A model generated the notes under the pieces. That model did not search any database. It was not told the origin of the DNA and saw only the letters and a program-made list of their open reading frames with translations. Below, piece after piece: positions 33,441 through 45,721 of a stretch of DNA of 64,000 nucleotides. Both the position numbers and the translations under genes were made by a program. Location of the stretch: the NCBI GenBank assembly GCA_050084985.1, contig JBITNC010000001.1, positions 122,388,001 to 122,452,000 on the forward strand. The letters run 5' to 3'. This DNA comes from Nageia nagi. Lineage: Eukaryota; Pinophyta. Position 1 is the stretch's first letter. Each line of letters begins with the position of its first letter.

Positions 33441-34200
33441 GTTTGTGCATTCAAATTTGATGGGTCTATTTTTGACTAAGTCACTTAGGGGAGCATCTAA
33501 TATTTTGGCTTTCATAAATGAATTCAATAGGATGATATTTGATTATCTTAAAGAGCACTAGGATCAAACCTTTGATATGTTCAAAGATTTTATAGCCTTG
33601 GTAGACAATCAATCTGGATTCAAAATTAAGATGTTGAGATCTGATGATGGAGATGAGTATAATAGTAATAACTTCAATGATGTTTTTACCAAGTATGGAA
33701 TTAATAACTAGTTTATGATCCCTTACACTCCTCAATAGAATGGTATAATTGAAAGGAAAAATAAGACCATTTAGTAAATGGAAAGGAGTATGTTGGGAGA
33801 TCTTCCTAACTTATTATGAGGTGAAGCTATAAATACTACAATCTACACCCTAAATAGGATTCCTATGAAAGAAATTGGAGGTAAAACTCTATATGAGGTA
33901 TGGATAGGAAAGAAACCTAACATCTCTCACTTTAGGGTCTTTAGTTGTGATGCCTATGCATTTGTTGTTCCTAAGAAAAGGAATAAGTTGGATAAGAGAT
34001 CCAAAAAGTGTATCTTTGTAGCCTATGATAATGAGCATAGAGGCTACAAGCTATACCAACCTTCTTCCAAGGTAGTATTTGTATCAAGGGATGTAAATTT
34101 CAATGAATTTTTTGAAGAGTTTGCTTCTTATGAAAACCTTAATGAGGGTGATGATTCTTCTATTGCACCTAACTAGATGGATGTCAATGTGGATATGTCA
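33441..34200 (+). pseudogene. C2 integrase
   Basis: The core begins VHSNLMGLFLTKSLRGASN, where the family has HSDLxGPM: the first catalytic Asp is Asn. It continues FINEFNR, LRSDDGDEYNSNNF with the second Asp kept, and IPYTPQ, stop, NGIIERKNKTI with the Glu kept. The C-terminal part is an open frame 33865-34176 (GGKTLYEVWIGKKPNISHF, KCIFVAYDNEHRGYKLYQP) ending in an acidic ENLNEGDDSS stretch. At PQQNG the first Gln is CAA and the second is TAG, while C1 has TAA TAG. Confidence 0.9.
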
Positions 34201-35400
34201 CTTAAGGAACAAAAATCTCCAACATAAATAATAACTAGAAGTATTACCATTAATAAATCTTTATTTGATAAAATTGATAGCAATAATGAGTCCTCATCCT
34301 TCAATTAAGCTTCAAAGCACAAGTACTAGATGAATGCTATAAATGTGGAGTATGAGGATCTAATGAAAAATCAAACTTGAGATTTGGTTCCTTTTCCTAA
34401 TGAACAAAATATGATTGGTAATAAATGTATTTACAAGGTCAAATATTATTTAGTTGGAGATATTAAAAAATACAAAGCAAGGTTAGTAGCTAAGGGTTTC
34501 ACTCAAAAATGTGGAGTTGATTATGAGAAAACCTTTGCTCTAGTAGAAAAGATGCCACTATTAGGGTAATCCTTGCTCTTTTAGTAAATGAAAAATTTTA
34601 CAACTTGATATCAATAGTGTTTTTCTCAATGATGATGTAGATGTGTAAATCTACATGAACCAATTAGAAGGGTTTGTTGTGGAAGGCAAAGAATCTTTTA
34701 TGTGCAAGTTAAAGAAGTTTTTATATGGACTTAAAAAAGCACCTAGTGCCTGGTATAAAATGATTTTAGGATACTTTGAGGACATTAGGTTTCATAAATG
34801 CTTATTTGATATAGATATGTATGTGTTCAACCAAGGATAATACTTGATCTTTATTCTTATCTATGTGGATGATCTAGTGATTATAAGGAATAATATAGTC
34901 CTCATACAAGACTACATATCCAAACTTAAGACAACTATTGAAATGACAAATTTTGATCTATTGCACTACTACATTGGTATGCAAGTGTACCAAAATAAGG
35001 ATTGTACTTACCTTAGTAAATCCAATTATATCTCATATATATTTCAAAATTTTAGGATGGAAGAGTCCAAGCATGCTGCAATCTCAATCTCTCTTGGAAT
35101 CACTCTATTTGTTAGTTCCAACTCTGAGTTGGCATATGCTATAACTTACAAGAAACTAATTGGTTGCCTTCTTTATTTGACTATCTCCAAGTTAGATATT
35201 GCCTTTATTATTAATCTTTATACAAAATCCATATGTTAAGAACTTCAATGCTGTTAAGCAAATTTTGAGGTATGTTACAGGTACTAAGGATCTTGCTCTC
35301 AAGTATGACAAGTTTTCCTCATTTGTTATCTTAGGATTCTTAAATTTTGACTACGGAGGAGATAAATATGATAAAAAATCAACCTTTACTTATGTGTTTA
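34201..35400 (+). pseudogene. C2 reverse transcriptase (copia)
   Basis: Open pieces 34384-34569 (VPFPNEQNMIGNKCIYKVKY, KYKARLVAKGFTQKCGVDYE), 34655-34840 (MNQLEGFVVEGKESFMCKLK, FLYGLKKAPSAWYK) and 34844-35239 cover the RVT_2 domain. The catalytic YVDD lies at 34862-34873, followed by MTNFDLLHYYIGMQVYQNKD and LIGCLLYLTISKLDIAF. Frameshifts separate the pieces. Compared with C1 there are fewer stops and the YVDD is the normal one. Confidence 0.92.
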
Positions 35401-35810
35401 GCATTGGTTAAGGTGCTATCTCTTGGACATCCACGAAGTAGTCTACTATTGCTTTCTCCATAATTCTGGTTGAATATCAAGCAATGTTAGTGTAGCTTGG
35501 GAAGCCATTTGGTTGAGGCATATTATGAAATAAATTGGGTATGAGCAAGTTCATCTATATCATTTGTTTTAGATAATTAGTCAATTATTGCTTTGGAAAA
35601 GAATCCCATTTTCCATTAGAGAACAAAGCATGTAGAAATCAAGTCCACTTCTTTAGAGAGAAGGTTTTGGATGGATTTCTACACTTGTAGTATTATCCAT
35701 CAGTTCTAAATTTTGCTAATTTGTTCACCAATACCATTATTTAAGCTCAATTATATAAGCTTAGGGAGTCTATTGGGTTGTTGAAGTTGCCTTCAAAAAG
35801 AGAGTAAAAG
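35400..35810 (+). pseudogene. C2 RNase H (copia)
   Basis: The domain follows RT: FTYVFSIG, then a SWTSTK-like segment with damage, EYQAMLV, EAIWLRHI near 35500 and RTKHVEIKSTSLERRFWMD-like text near 35620. It ends at LYKLRESIGLLKLPSKR near 35770-35800, equivalent to the end of the C1 RNase H. Confidence 0.8.
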
Positions 35811-36391
35811 TTGAATTCTTATTGAATCTATTGTATCTACTTCCTTCTTAATAAAGTTGTTGAACTTTTTGGTTTCTATATTTTGTTTATAAATTCCTTT
35901 TTTTGGTAACTATAAGTATGGGCTTAACATCTTAGTGATGAATTATATTGTACCACAAATCCAAGCACATTATATCAATGAGAAAGTTTTTGATGGAACA
36001 ACTATAACTTTGTTCACCTTACTTTAACTCTCCTAATTTATTCACTAGTAGCTTTAGAAACTTTGTTATGCACACTTTAAAAGTTTTTTTATGGTAGTGA
36101 AGTTTTCCTCAAGGGTGAGTGAAGTCTAAATTCCTATGTTTAATTCATGTCTATGATGACAACTTCATTCCTAAGAGGCTATTTTCTTTGTAAGATAGTT
36201 CTTTGAGAATAAGAAGATCTTAGTTAGTAGACGTACTCCCAAGGAAGGAGGAAAACCATTGTATATCTTATGTTATTTGTGAGATTGGCTTGGGTTATTA
36301 TGATATTGTGTTGATTTTGTAAGTGCCTTCTTGAGATCTTGGTAGATTAGAAATTAATTTAGAAAGAGTTAATTTCTTTAGTGACACCCTT
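35811..36391 (+). repeat. C2 3' non-coding region and LTR fragment
   Basis: The part 35830-36190 matches 13965-14315 of C1. From about 36195 (GAATAAGAAGATCTTAGTTA) the match jumps to 15235 in the C1 LTR and runs to about 36390. The break lies in a short run (TTTTCTTTGTA) similar to both joined sites, which suggests deletion by short-homology joining. The LTR start and most of U3 are absent. Confidence 0.8.
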
Positions 36392-36760
36392 GCAAAATGT
36401 TCTACACCCCTATAAGATTGATCCTTAACTTGTAAATGCTTGACTAGGGTCATCATTTAGGGGAAACTAAAAAGGGTTATGTCAAAATTTACATTGCATT
36501 AAAAGAATCCTTTATAAAAAAAAAGATAAAGAGTATCAATTGAGAAAAAAAAAATTAGATCAATAGCAAAAATTGCTATCTATAACTATTCCTATCTTTA
36601 TTTAGGACCGATATATTATGCATTACATTCTAAGTTTGTTTGATTAATTTCATCATTACTAAATTCAAGAGCTAATTATAAAATAATAATTAGGTTTTTT
36701 GTAAATTATTTTCCCCTCCAAGTTTTTACTTTGGAGGAAAAATTGATAGGCCTTTTAATA
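36392..36760 (+). other. Spacer with A-runs, nothing recognised
   Basis: Contains A-runs at 36508-36520 and 36543-36552. No coding trace is clear before the gag-like region. Confidence 0.4.
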
Positions 36761-38690
36761 GTTCATGGAACAAAAAGAATAAGGAAAAAATTCTGATTTG
36801 GAAACAAGAAGTAGAGCTAGATTGAGTGGACAAATGGTTCATTCTTTTAATAAACTTATTCCTTATAGAGTGAAGATTCCATATCCATCATTCACAAAAT
36901 ATATAATAGCTTCAAAAATTTCATCCAACCCATCCTAAATCCTTCAAGACCTATTATGCATACCTCTTAACAACAAAGTAAACCATTTAAAATAGTTCCA
37001 AGGCAAGTCCAAATGGATCCATTTCAAAGAACTCAAAATATGCAAGGTACACTAAATTTTGAATAAAATAAATAAATGACATAATAACCTTTCTTCAAAA
37101 TTTAAGTTTACCACAAGTTTCACATTCAAATCCATATGGTGTACCAAATTATTCAACTAATAATGTATCAAAAAATTTGGAAGCTCAACAAAATATTAAT
37201 ACATTGGAAAAGCTTGTGACATAATTATACCAAAATGCTTAACTTCAAGAAAACATTAAGGATGCACAAAAAGCTCCATTGAAACTATAGCTAGTGCACA
37301 AATAAGTCAAAATCAATAGGATGAACAAATTTATGCCCTCTCAACCCACACAAGTCAATCCTTTTTAGGGGAAAATGAGTGTAATGGTTGGTTTTTCATA
37401 AAATTTTGCATCTAAATTAATAAATTATCACATGGATAAAAATATTCCAAGCACTACTTTGAACACTCATGTACAACAATAAGTGGTAAACCAACATGTT
37501 TAAACATTACAAGTGGCTCCTCCACAAGGGTTTCTATCTTAACAAGCTCAAAAATCACCACAACTTACAATGTGAAATCAATCTTATGGGAAAAATAGTG
37601 ATAACTAAGGTCAAGATCCAAGACAATAAAATAGATATACCCTATTGGGGGAACCTTTAGTGTAATTATTCAAAAGGTTATTTAAAAGGAATATGATAAT
37701 ACTACCAGATACTATATGGGAATCTAGTTGGACTACAAAATCATGGTACAACAATGGAGTGTATTGTGAGTACCATAAAATAGAAGGACATTATACAATT
37801 AAATGCTTATACTTGAGTAATGTTGTATAAAATCTCATTAATAGTGGAAAATTGATATTTAGTGTACCATCAAAAAATCTAAATCAAAATTTGGAAGTGT
37901 ATAAAAATACACTACCTCAAAGGAATGATACTCAAGTTGTCCAACTCTATCTTCTAAACAAATGAATGACAATCATACATAGAAGCAACTAAAAGAAACA
38001 CAAGTTGTAGGTTCAATTAGTGTGGCACTAAGAGTACAAAATTCCTTGGGGAGAAATGGGAAACCATACTTTCTCTATTATTTAATGAGGTAATCAATGA
38101 ACTTATCTTACAAAATGTTACCACTTGTTAAGATAACTTCACTCACTATGCAGTTAGAATGAAATGTACAAGAAGCTTAACAATCATCTTTTGTAGGGAT
38201 GGTAAATTCAACTAAAAAATTTCAATAAAAAACAATACTAAGAGATTAAAAGTAACTTATGCAACAAGCATCTCAAAAGGAAAAGCATAACTTTACTCCT
38301 TTGGCAGAATTATTATCATAAATATTACAAAAGTTAGTCTAAGAAAGCATGATAGCATTACTAAAAGTTAAAAATGTGAATCCATATATGCTACATAGAC
38401 ATTGGTATAAAGAAAATGAATTTTGTACATATCATAGATAAAGAGGACATAATACTAATTGGTGTATGTGATTGAAGTATAAAATCCAAGATCATATATA
38501 CATTGGAGCATTATCAATGGAAAAGCTAATCATATCAAAAAATAAAAACTTAGGGATATTTAACAATCCTTTTCCTAAGCATAATCAATAGGAAGCATTA
38601 TCATATTGAAATCTTGGGAGCAAATACTAGAGCCTACTCCACTTTTATCATTTTCCAGTACTAGAAGCCTCGAGGTAGGACAAAGTCACT
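36761..38690 (+). pseudogene. Ty3/gypsy gag remnant with two zinc-knuckle segments
   Basis: Gln/Asn-rich N-terminal text (36930-37600) precedes a gag C-terminus. At about 37740-37860 the frame reads SWYNNGVYCEYHKIEGHYTI, then KCLYLSNVVQNLINSGKLIF: a Cx2Hx4Hx4C knuckle and the helix that follows it in Tat-type gags. At about 38400-38500 a second, related segment reads HWYKENEFCTYHR, stop, RGHNTNWC. Two knuckle segments 650 bp apart suggest a tandem duplication, or two knuckles in one gag. Protease and RT do not follow, so the element is truncated. Confidence 0.7.
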
Positions 38691-39979
38691 CATCTCCTAG
38701 ATTTATCATGAGCTTCCTTTACCATCTTATTTAGAATCATCATTTATATGTGTTATCATCATTTTGTGGTATTGTATATACCATTTTAAGAGTTATTGCA
38801 TCATATCATTGTATCATATCATTGTACATAACCATTATGTGATCATTATATATAACCATGATGTTGTCCTTTGAGTATTAAAAAAATAACATAAAATATA
38901 AAACAAATAAAAAACAACATAAAGCATAAAATAAAATAGAAAAATACAAAATAAAAATAACATAAAAAATAAAAGAGAGCAAACTTGTGCAAATTAATTG
39001 ACTAGAAAGACAAAAGAGAGCTAAAATTATTATGTAAACTATAGAGGGTTTTGAAAAAATAAAGCATGATCAATGAGCAAATAATAATGAATAATGATAT
39101 TTTGTTGGCCTCATTTTGTTCATACATACTTCATTGCTTTAAAAAAAAAGGTATTAACTATCTCAAACCAAGATCAATAAGACCCTATCCTAGTATATTG
39201 GCAACATATCATACACATTGGCTTTAACATTATCATTGAGCATAATCCTTTTCTTTCCATGTAACATAGAGAAAAATTATCATTCTAGTGTTATGGTCAT
39301 ACCATGAGCTTTATTATTTTTTCAATCCATTTTAACCTAGGGTAAGGAGATCATTTATTTACGATCCATTAAAAATGGGATAAAGAAGTTACTATCTTGC
39401 ATAATTACCTTGAGTATAATCCCTTATGATCCATTTAATATGGAGAAAAATTAGTATTATCATGATCAAATAATTGAGCTATAACATGTTATAATTCAAG
39501 CATTTCACATATTATCATAAGTTGGAATATCTTACATTGATCTTTTCTTTAAAATTATTTCACACTTGTCTCCTAACATTTGGTAGGTTTGCATACATAT
39601 TTTTACAAGTGATCCTTGGTCAACAAAAAATCTATTAACATATAAAAAGGAATTTTAATTTAATTAAAATACCATTTTTAGTTGTTTGAAATGATTTATT
39701 TAATTTATTAAATAAATACCTTTATCATTGTCTACTCTCATCTACCTTTATGTTTTATGGTAATAGGTTGATTGACATCACAATAAGCCCAAGGAGAGCT
39801 TTGTAAATCTAACTATTACCTATAAAGGTGGAAGGGTGTGCATTATCATAGATATGATATGATCTTACATAATCCCAAATCCTTTATAGCTGGCAATTAC
39901 TTGTGTCATTATTAACCAATATTTCTTAATGCCACCTATCAATTCTAGAAATTGGTATACTCTAAGCTTTGGATTCCTA
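38691..39979 (+). other. AT-rich DNA, possible 5' part of the G3 LTR
   Basis: No coding trace. A-rich at 38879-38960 (repeated AACATAAA and AAAATAAA words). A short repeated ATCATTGTA word occurs near 38795-38825. The stretch precedes the direct repeat at 39980 and may include the upstream part of the G3 5' LTR, but I find no start. Confidence 0.35.
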
Positions 39980-40375
39980 CTATCTTTTACTCATATACGA
40001 GTGATATTATATGGATCAAAGGAAATATGATGACATCAAGAAAAGGGTGAGTCTAAATTGGAAAGGTAGCTAAGCTCCATCATTTGGTTCCTTGCAATGT
40101 TTCTAGGTTGAGGTTGGATTTTTAGCTCTATTATTTGAAGAAGCTCATCGTTCATATGCTTTCATCTAGATATCACCTTTGATCATTTTCATAGGTAAAG
40201 TACAAGTTTGTATCTTTTGTTTTCCAATTTTGATAGGTTAAGGTCAAATATATCATTATCATCATTTGTATCATTACTTTTTTGTAATTTCATAGTTAAA
40301 TTGATAAACTAAATATTTTGTAAATAATCCTAATTTAATAATATTTTTTTTATTATTTTTCTGTTATAATAATTG
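39980..40375 (+). repeat. G3 5' LTR, R/U5 part (direct repeat copy 1)
   Basis: It matches 44985-45375 over about 390 bp, from CTATCTTTTACTCAT to the T-rich TAATATTTTTTTTATTA end. It lies just upstream of TTGGTGCAATTG (40372-40383), a possible tRNA primer site, and of the gag ATG at 40447. The outer boundary is unknown. Confidence 0.7.
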
Positions 40376-40446
40376 GTGCAATTGAATTCTTTTTGATACA
40401 TGGATTTATCCTTCATTAGTTGTGTCAAAACCCTAGGGTTTTCGAT

Positions 40447-41560
40447 ATGACTAATATCAATTTGCCAAGTGTTTCAGAAATGGAACCCATAAATTTTCTT
40501 GCAATGATTAATAACATTGATGAGGCTACCAAAGCTAATATAAAGAAGATGCTTTACAAAAATGAAGAGCAAAGTGATGCCTCTAACATTGGGGGAAACC
40601 ATCCACCTATTGGTGTTATTACACCTATGTCTAGAGATTCAAATCTATTATATAATGAGATTCTAACACAAGGGCACCTGATTTACAAATGGAACCTATT
40701 TTTAATACATATAACAGTGAGGGAGATCCTATGGCTCATATCAAGGCTTTGAACATGAAGTTTGAATTAAAATTTAGGATCAACAAACCTCTGATGGATA
40801 AATATCTACCTAATACATTCAAAGGTGATGCATTAAATTAGTACTTCTCTTTACCTACTAATTCCATTAATTGCTATTCACAACTCATTTTAGAATTTTA
40901 TATCCATTTCAAATATTATGCTCCTAGATAAATGACCATTTCAAATCTAGTTAGTGCCATTCAAGGTCCACATGAAATAATTGATAGATTTACCCAACAA
41001 TTTTAAAACATTTGGAGCATGATCTCTGAGTCCTTATCTAAAAACCATGTCATATCCATGTTTGTCCATAACATAAATCTTAAACTATGATTTCAAGCCC
41101 TAGATTATTGACCTTACCATCCATAGAGATTGTCAATAAAATTGCATAAAAAGAGAGGTGGTTAGTTGATATGGGTGTTGAAATATGGAAACCCTAGCAA
41201 ATAAAAAAAAGATCAAGATATTAGAAAAAAAGGAAAATGAGGTCCATAGCATAGAAGAGCCACCATCTGAAGAAATAGAAAAGAGTGAAGCCAACAACAA
41301 AAGAAATAAAAAAGAGTGAAGCCAACAATAATTCCAGAAGAATAATTGATTACCTTTAGCTCTTGCTCTGATATTCAAAGATTGCCGATAGAAGGGACTT
41401 ATCAAACATGATCCAAAAGAGGAACTATGTGCTCATGATGATAAACATAGTTGGTATAATGAGAAACTTTTTTATGATTTTTACAAGGTTAAAGGTCATA
41501 AGATAAATTCTTGCATAGTTTTGTAGAAATAGTTATGGAAACTATTAGATGATGGCAAAA
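40447..41560 (+). pseudogene. G3 gag
   Basis: ATG 40447 (MTNINLPSVSEMEPINF) opens a frame to about 40750 that shifts into MAHIKALNMKFELKFRI, YLPNTFKGDALN, stop, YFSLPTNSINCYSQLILEF. This is the capsid domain, with the GDALxW/F motif near 40830. A Lys/Glu-rich segment (41200-41330) follows, then a knuckle read YDFYKVKGHKINSC near 41470-41515. There the first Cys and the His of Cx2Hx4Hx4C are both Tyr, so zinc binding would be lost. Confidence 0.8.
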
Positions 41561-41989
41561 TCTAGTATTAGGCCTATGTAGTTGATTCGAAGGACATAAA
41601 ACAACTTTCACCCAAAATAATTTTTAATGAAGAATTGTGTAGCACTACTAGGAAAGGAAGACTTAGAGGGAATGTTAATCTAGCCACTATAGAAAGAGCA
41701 AATATCCCTCATAATTCCAATCCATAACACCTACTTGAGCAACTAAAGGTAACACTTGCCAAGATAAGTATTTTTCAAACTCTTGCAATTATCAATTGAT
41801 CATAGAAATGCTTTATTTGATGTACTTAAGAAAATTGAATTTGATGCAGATATTCCTATAGCTAAATTTATTGAGTTGGTAGCTAATCTTAATGCTAATT
41901 TAGTATGTAACATGCTTTCTTTTTAAGATAATGAATTTCCTAGTGAGGATGTCATTGAAAAGAATTTAAGATCATATTCTATTTTAATA
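41561..41989 (+). pseudogene. G3 gag-protease linker
   Basis: Broken coding text continues (VDSKDIKQLSPKIIF, RGNVNLATIERANIP, HLLEQLKVTLAKISIF) towards the protease. Similar linkers precede protease in the other gypsy elements of this window. Confidence 0.5.
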
Positions 41990-42560
41990 TTTATGGCATT
42001 TCTATTAAAAAACCATTGATTAATACTGGGCCAAATGTAAATATTTATTCATCTAATTTATTGCAAAAGTATTTTCCTTTAGTTTATGCAAATATGAAAA
42101 AAATAATAATTAGCATTAAAGGGTTTCATAATACTCAAAAGGAATGTATAGACTATGCCACTTTTCCTATTGAAGTAGGTGGTAAAACTATTGATCAAAA
42201 GGTTTATATTTTTCAAATAAATTTAGTATATAACATTTTGCTTGGAAGGCCATGGATTCATAAGATTAGGGCTGTCTCTTCTACCTTACACTACTCAATC
42301 AAGTTTATGCATAAAGGAAAGAATATCACTATTCTTGTAGAAAACAACCCTACAAATGTATGTCAAGCAATTAAAATGTTTTGGATACATCATGACTTGG
42401 TTGAAGATGAGCAGACCAATCCAACACCTATAACAAATATTAGTCCGAAAGAGGTAAGCATGGGGATATACAAAATCCCAAAGATTGACATCTGGAAGAA
42501 CTTCAAAGACCTTGTACAACCACTTTTTATGTCTAAAACCTATTGTTATCACTAATATGA
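41990..42560 (+). pseudogene. G3 aspartic protease
   Basis: Open for 179 codons from 42016. The active-site strand reads PLINTGPNVNIYS, where the family has LIDxGxxxN: the catalytic Asp is Asn (GAT to AAT), which would abolish cleavage. The rest is well kept: FPIEVGGKTIDQKVYIFQIN, YNILLGRPWIHKIRAVSSTL and HYSIKFMHKGKNITIL match the LLGRPWIH core of plant gypsy proteases. Confidence 0.88.
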
Positions 42561-43490
42561 GCATGAAATAGAGCACTTTCACTCCGTTAATGAGGAGAAA
42601 ATTGATCCTATCAAAGATATTTAGGTTGTATATCATAAAAATGATGAAAAAAGTGCATCTATGATATACAATATGACACCCATTTCTCAAACCTTATCTG
42701 GTAAGGTAAGTATACATTTCAATAGTATTGATTCAAATTTTGTTATCCATTATATGAAAAATTATAAATATGGTGGAAAAGGATTATGTAAGAATGAGGA
42801 AGGTATCATAGAGCCTATCTTGAATTAAGGTCAATACAAGAGAACAAATGAGATTGGATTTCATGCTTCTTCACCTAGCACACCACCACACTCTATCACT
42901 TAGATAATTTATAGAAGCAATCAAGGCTACAATAGAGATATTTTGGATGAGTGTTTACATTTTACCATGATGCATGATCCCATGAAGGAGTTACAAGCTT
43001 ACTATGTAAATCCATTCTTACCCCTTATAGCTCTGGTTCGAGTATACATATTTTAGAATGATGATGCTATCATAGAGAAGATGGGGACACAAAGTGAGTT
43101 CCCCAAATCTAGTGAAAATAGGCTCATAGCATGATCCTTAAGACATAAAGCTTATTTTAGTGAGGAATTCTATAAAAATGATGCAAATTTTATAGGTTAA
43201 TTCCTTAACTTATTTCCTTACTTTCATGCATTTTTACTCAAGTCATTCCTAGCTCTAGGTTGTAGGTTATTTTTCATTTGTATTTCTATCATACCTTTCA
43301 TAAGTGGAGTGACATTGCTATGATCCTAGTTATGCCACTCCATTATAGTGTATATATTATGATAAGTTTGGATATAGGACTGGGGGTATTTCCTATGCCT
43401 CCCTGAATTAGTGATAAAATATCCTACCTTAGTGAGGAAATAATAGAAGTAAACATCGATAACAAAGAGGACTCGCAATTGACCAAAATA
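42561..43490 (+). pseudogene. G3 protease-RT linker
   Basis: No domain motif. Broken text with several Asp/Glu-rich pieces, consistent with the variable linker before RT. A non-polar segment around 43200-43320 is probably out of frame. Confidence 0.45.
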
Positions 43491-43494
43491 GGAT

Positions 43495-44390
43495 CCTAGT
43501 TAACCTTGGAAGAATAGGAAAGGTAGCACCTACTATTAAAAGATTTTTTTGATGTCTTTACTAGGTCTTATTTTGATATGCCTAGTCATGATCCTAATTT
43601 TATCACTCATAGCTTAGTTTTCAATGACAATGTTAAACCTATTCATAGAAACCTCATAAAAATGCATCCTAGGGTAGGTCTTGCCATTAAAAAGGAAATT
43701 GAAAAATATCTTGCTATTAGCTTCATTATTCCCATTGATTATTCTCCTTGGATTTATAATATTGTTCCTATAGCTAGGCCTAATGGTGAGATTATATGTT
43801 GTGCATATTTTAGGGATATCAATAAGGCATGTACCAAAGATGCCTTTCCTTTTCCTAACATTAATATGATTGTATATTCAATAATAGGCCATGAGATTTA
43901 TATTTTATGGATGGTTGTTTTGGCTATAATCACATAAGGATCAATAAGGAGGAGCAACATAAGACAAATTTTATTACTCCTTGAGGCACATTTTGTTGGT
44001 TAGTCATGCCTTTTGGTCTAAAGAATGCAAATGCATCTTATCAGAGAGCCATGGTGAGCATGTTCCATGATATGATACATGACTATATTGAGGTATATGT
44101 TGATGATATTTTATCCAAATCTATAGCCAAAGATGATCACATATCAGATTTGAGAAAAATAATTTAGAGAATGAAAGAATACAAGTTGAAGTTAAAACCT
44201 CAAAAGTGTGCATTTGGGGCATCATCAAGTAAAGGACTTTATTTTATTGTATCTGGAAGATGCATTGAGGTGGATCCCAATAAAGTTACAACCATTATTG
44301 ATTTACCACCTTCAAGAAATCTAAAATACTTGAGAAATATTTATAATAAAGTGAAAGCAGTCATAAGGTTCATTACTTAGCTAGAAGATA
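43495..44390 (+). pseudogene. G3 reverse transcriptase
   Basis: Frame 43578-43937 holds MPSHDPNFITHSLVF, then KMHPRVGLAIKKEIEKYL, FIIPIDYSPWIYNIVPIARP and INKACTKDAFPFPNIN. After a shift it continues FMDGCFGYN, ITPxGTFCW, MPFGLKNANASYQRAM and the catalytic YVDD at 44096-44107. Frame 44171-44380 gives LKLKPQKCAFGASSSKGLYF and the region after it. Motifs are complete, but at least three breaks exist. Confidence 0.92.
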
Positions 44391-44880
44391 TGATAGATGC
44401 ATTTTCTCATTTGTTGAAGAAAGGTGAGAAATTAATTTGGGATGACAAGGTAAAAAAGCTTTTGATAACATCAAAAGGTATCTCACTAATCCTCTAATAT
44501 TAGCACCTTATGATTTAGAAAAGATATTATTACTTTATGTTTCAACAAACATGAGTTCCCTAGGGGTAATGATGGCTTAGAAAGATGAAAACAACAAGGA
44601 AAGAGCAATTTATTAGATCAGTAAGACTTTTCTTGATTATGAGAAAAGTTATACTTCAATCAAAAAAGATGTACTTTTTAATAGTCTTCTCAATAGCAAA
44701 GTTAATACATTACATGCTTGGAAACACAACATATGTCATAGCTCAAACTAATCCAATCAAATATCTAATGTCCAAATCTTACTTGTGTGAAAGAGCTACG
44801 AAATGGTGATGTTGCCTTAGAAATTTGATCTAGTCTTTATCACTTAGAAATTAATTAAAGGACAATCTATAGTATACTTC
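44391..44880 (+). pseudogene. G3 RNase H
   Basis: The connection region reads AFSHLLKKGEKLIWDDKVKK, then AFDNIKRYLTNPLILAPYDL, LLLYVSTNMSSLGVMMA, stop, and in the next frames ISKTFLDYEKSYTSIKKD. The text stops matching near 44880, so the C-terminal part is lost together with integrase. Confidence 0.82.
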
Positions 44881-44984
44881 ATCAATAAACCATACACAAA
44901 ATGAAGTATCACATACATAGGAAGAATTTTTAAATGAAGTGGAATGTCAAACAACCTATAGTGCTATCAGTATCATTAGATTCT

Positions 44985-45375
44985 ATCTATCTTTTACTCA
45001 TCTATGAGTGATATTCTAGGATCAAAGGCAAGATGGCAACATCAAGCAAAGGGCAGGCTAAAATGTAAAGGTACCAAGCGATACCACTAGGTTTCTAGCA
45101 TCATTGATGGGTTGAGGCTAGATTTTTAGTTCTATTCTTTGGAGAAGCTCATCATTGATCCCCTTTCATCTAGATATCACCTTTGATCATCATCATAGGT
45201 AAAGTACAGGTTTTTGTCTTTCATTTTCCAATTTTGATAAGTGAAGGTCGAATAGATCATTTTCATCACTTGTATCATTGCTTTTTTGTAATTTTATAGT
45301 TAAATTGATAAATTGAATATTTATAAATAACCATAATTTAATAATATTTTTTTATTATTTTTTATTATTAAAAAA
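44985..45375 (+). repeat. G3 3' LTR, partial (direct repeat copy 2)
   Basis: It aligns with 39980-40375, sharing blocks such as CATCTAGATATCACCTTTGATCAT and the TTTTTTGTAATTT end. It begins about 100 bp after RNase H text. The copies differ by many substitutions and indels, so the element is old. Confidence 0.75.
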
Positions 45376-45721
45376 ATACATTATTAGTTTTGAGCTAGGT
45401 CATGTGATTTGTTTCATGCTACCATAAATTAAGGCATATCGTACATTGTTTCATGATTGGGATATATTTTACACTTGTTCCTCAACATTGAGTAAGTATA
45501 CATACTTACATCCATAATTAGACACTCATCTACAAAGCATCGCTTGAATATTGGGTAGGTATATGAGCTTACAAGCATATACACCCAAACTAGGGTAAAA
45601 CATAATAAAATATATAAAACTCTAAACATATCCAAAAGTTTAAAAAGCATAAACATTCCAAAGAGCATGAATTGTTCAAATTATAAATTGTTTAAAATTC
45701 TAAATTATTCAAAAGATTAAT
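45376..45721 (+). other. Unrecognised spacer
   Basis: No coding trace or repeat recognised. Probably the 3' untranslated part of the element whose LTR starts at 46138. Confidence 0.35.

Larger units (their letters stand above)
33441..36391 (+). mobile_element. C2: Ty1/copia element of the C1 family, deleted at both ends
   Basis: It contains integrase, RT, RNase H, 3' non-coding DNA and a piece of LTR in the same order as C1. Gag, protease and the 5' LTR are missing on the left. On the right, sequence matching C1 to about 14310 jumps to sequence matching C1 from about 15225, so about 0.9 kb with most of the LTR is deleted. It is better preserved than C1 in coding parts. Confidence 0.88.
39980..45375 (+). 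mobile_element. G3: Ty3/gypsy element, truncated after RNase H
   Basis: Between two direct repeats (39980-40375 and 44985-45375) lie gag, protease, RT and RNase H of a gypsy polyprotein with a Cx2Hx4Hx4C-type knuckle. No second RNase H or integrase is visible: RNase H text stops near 44880 and about 100 bp later the LTR-like repeat begins. The distal pol and the first part of the 3' LTR therefore appear to be deleted. Confidence 0.75.

Noticed and set aside
42295-42690. Minus-strand 131-codon open frame.
   Set aside because: It lies opposite the G3 protease frame, which has clear motifs.
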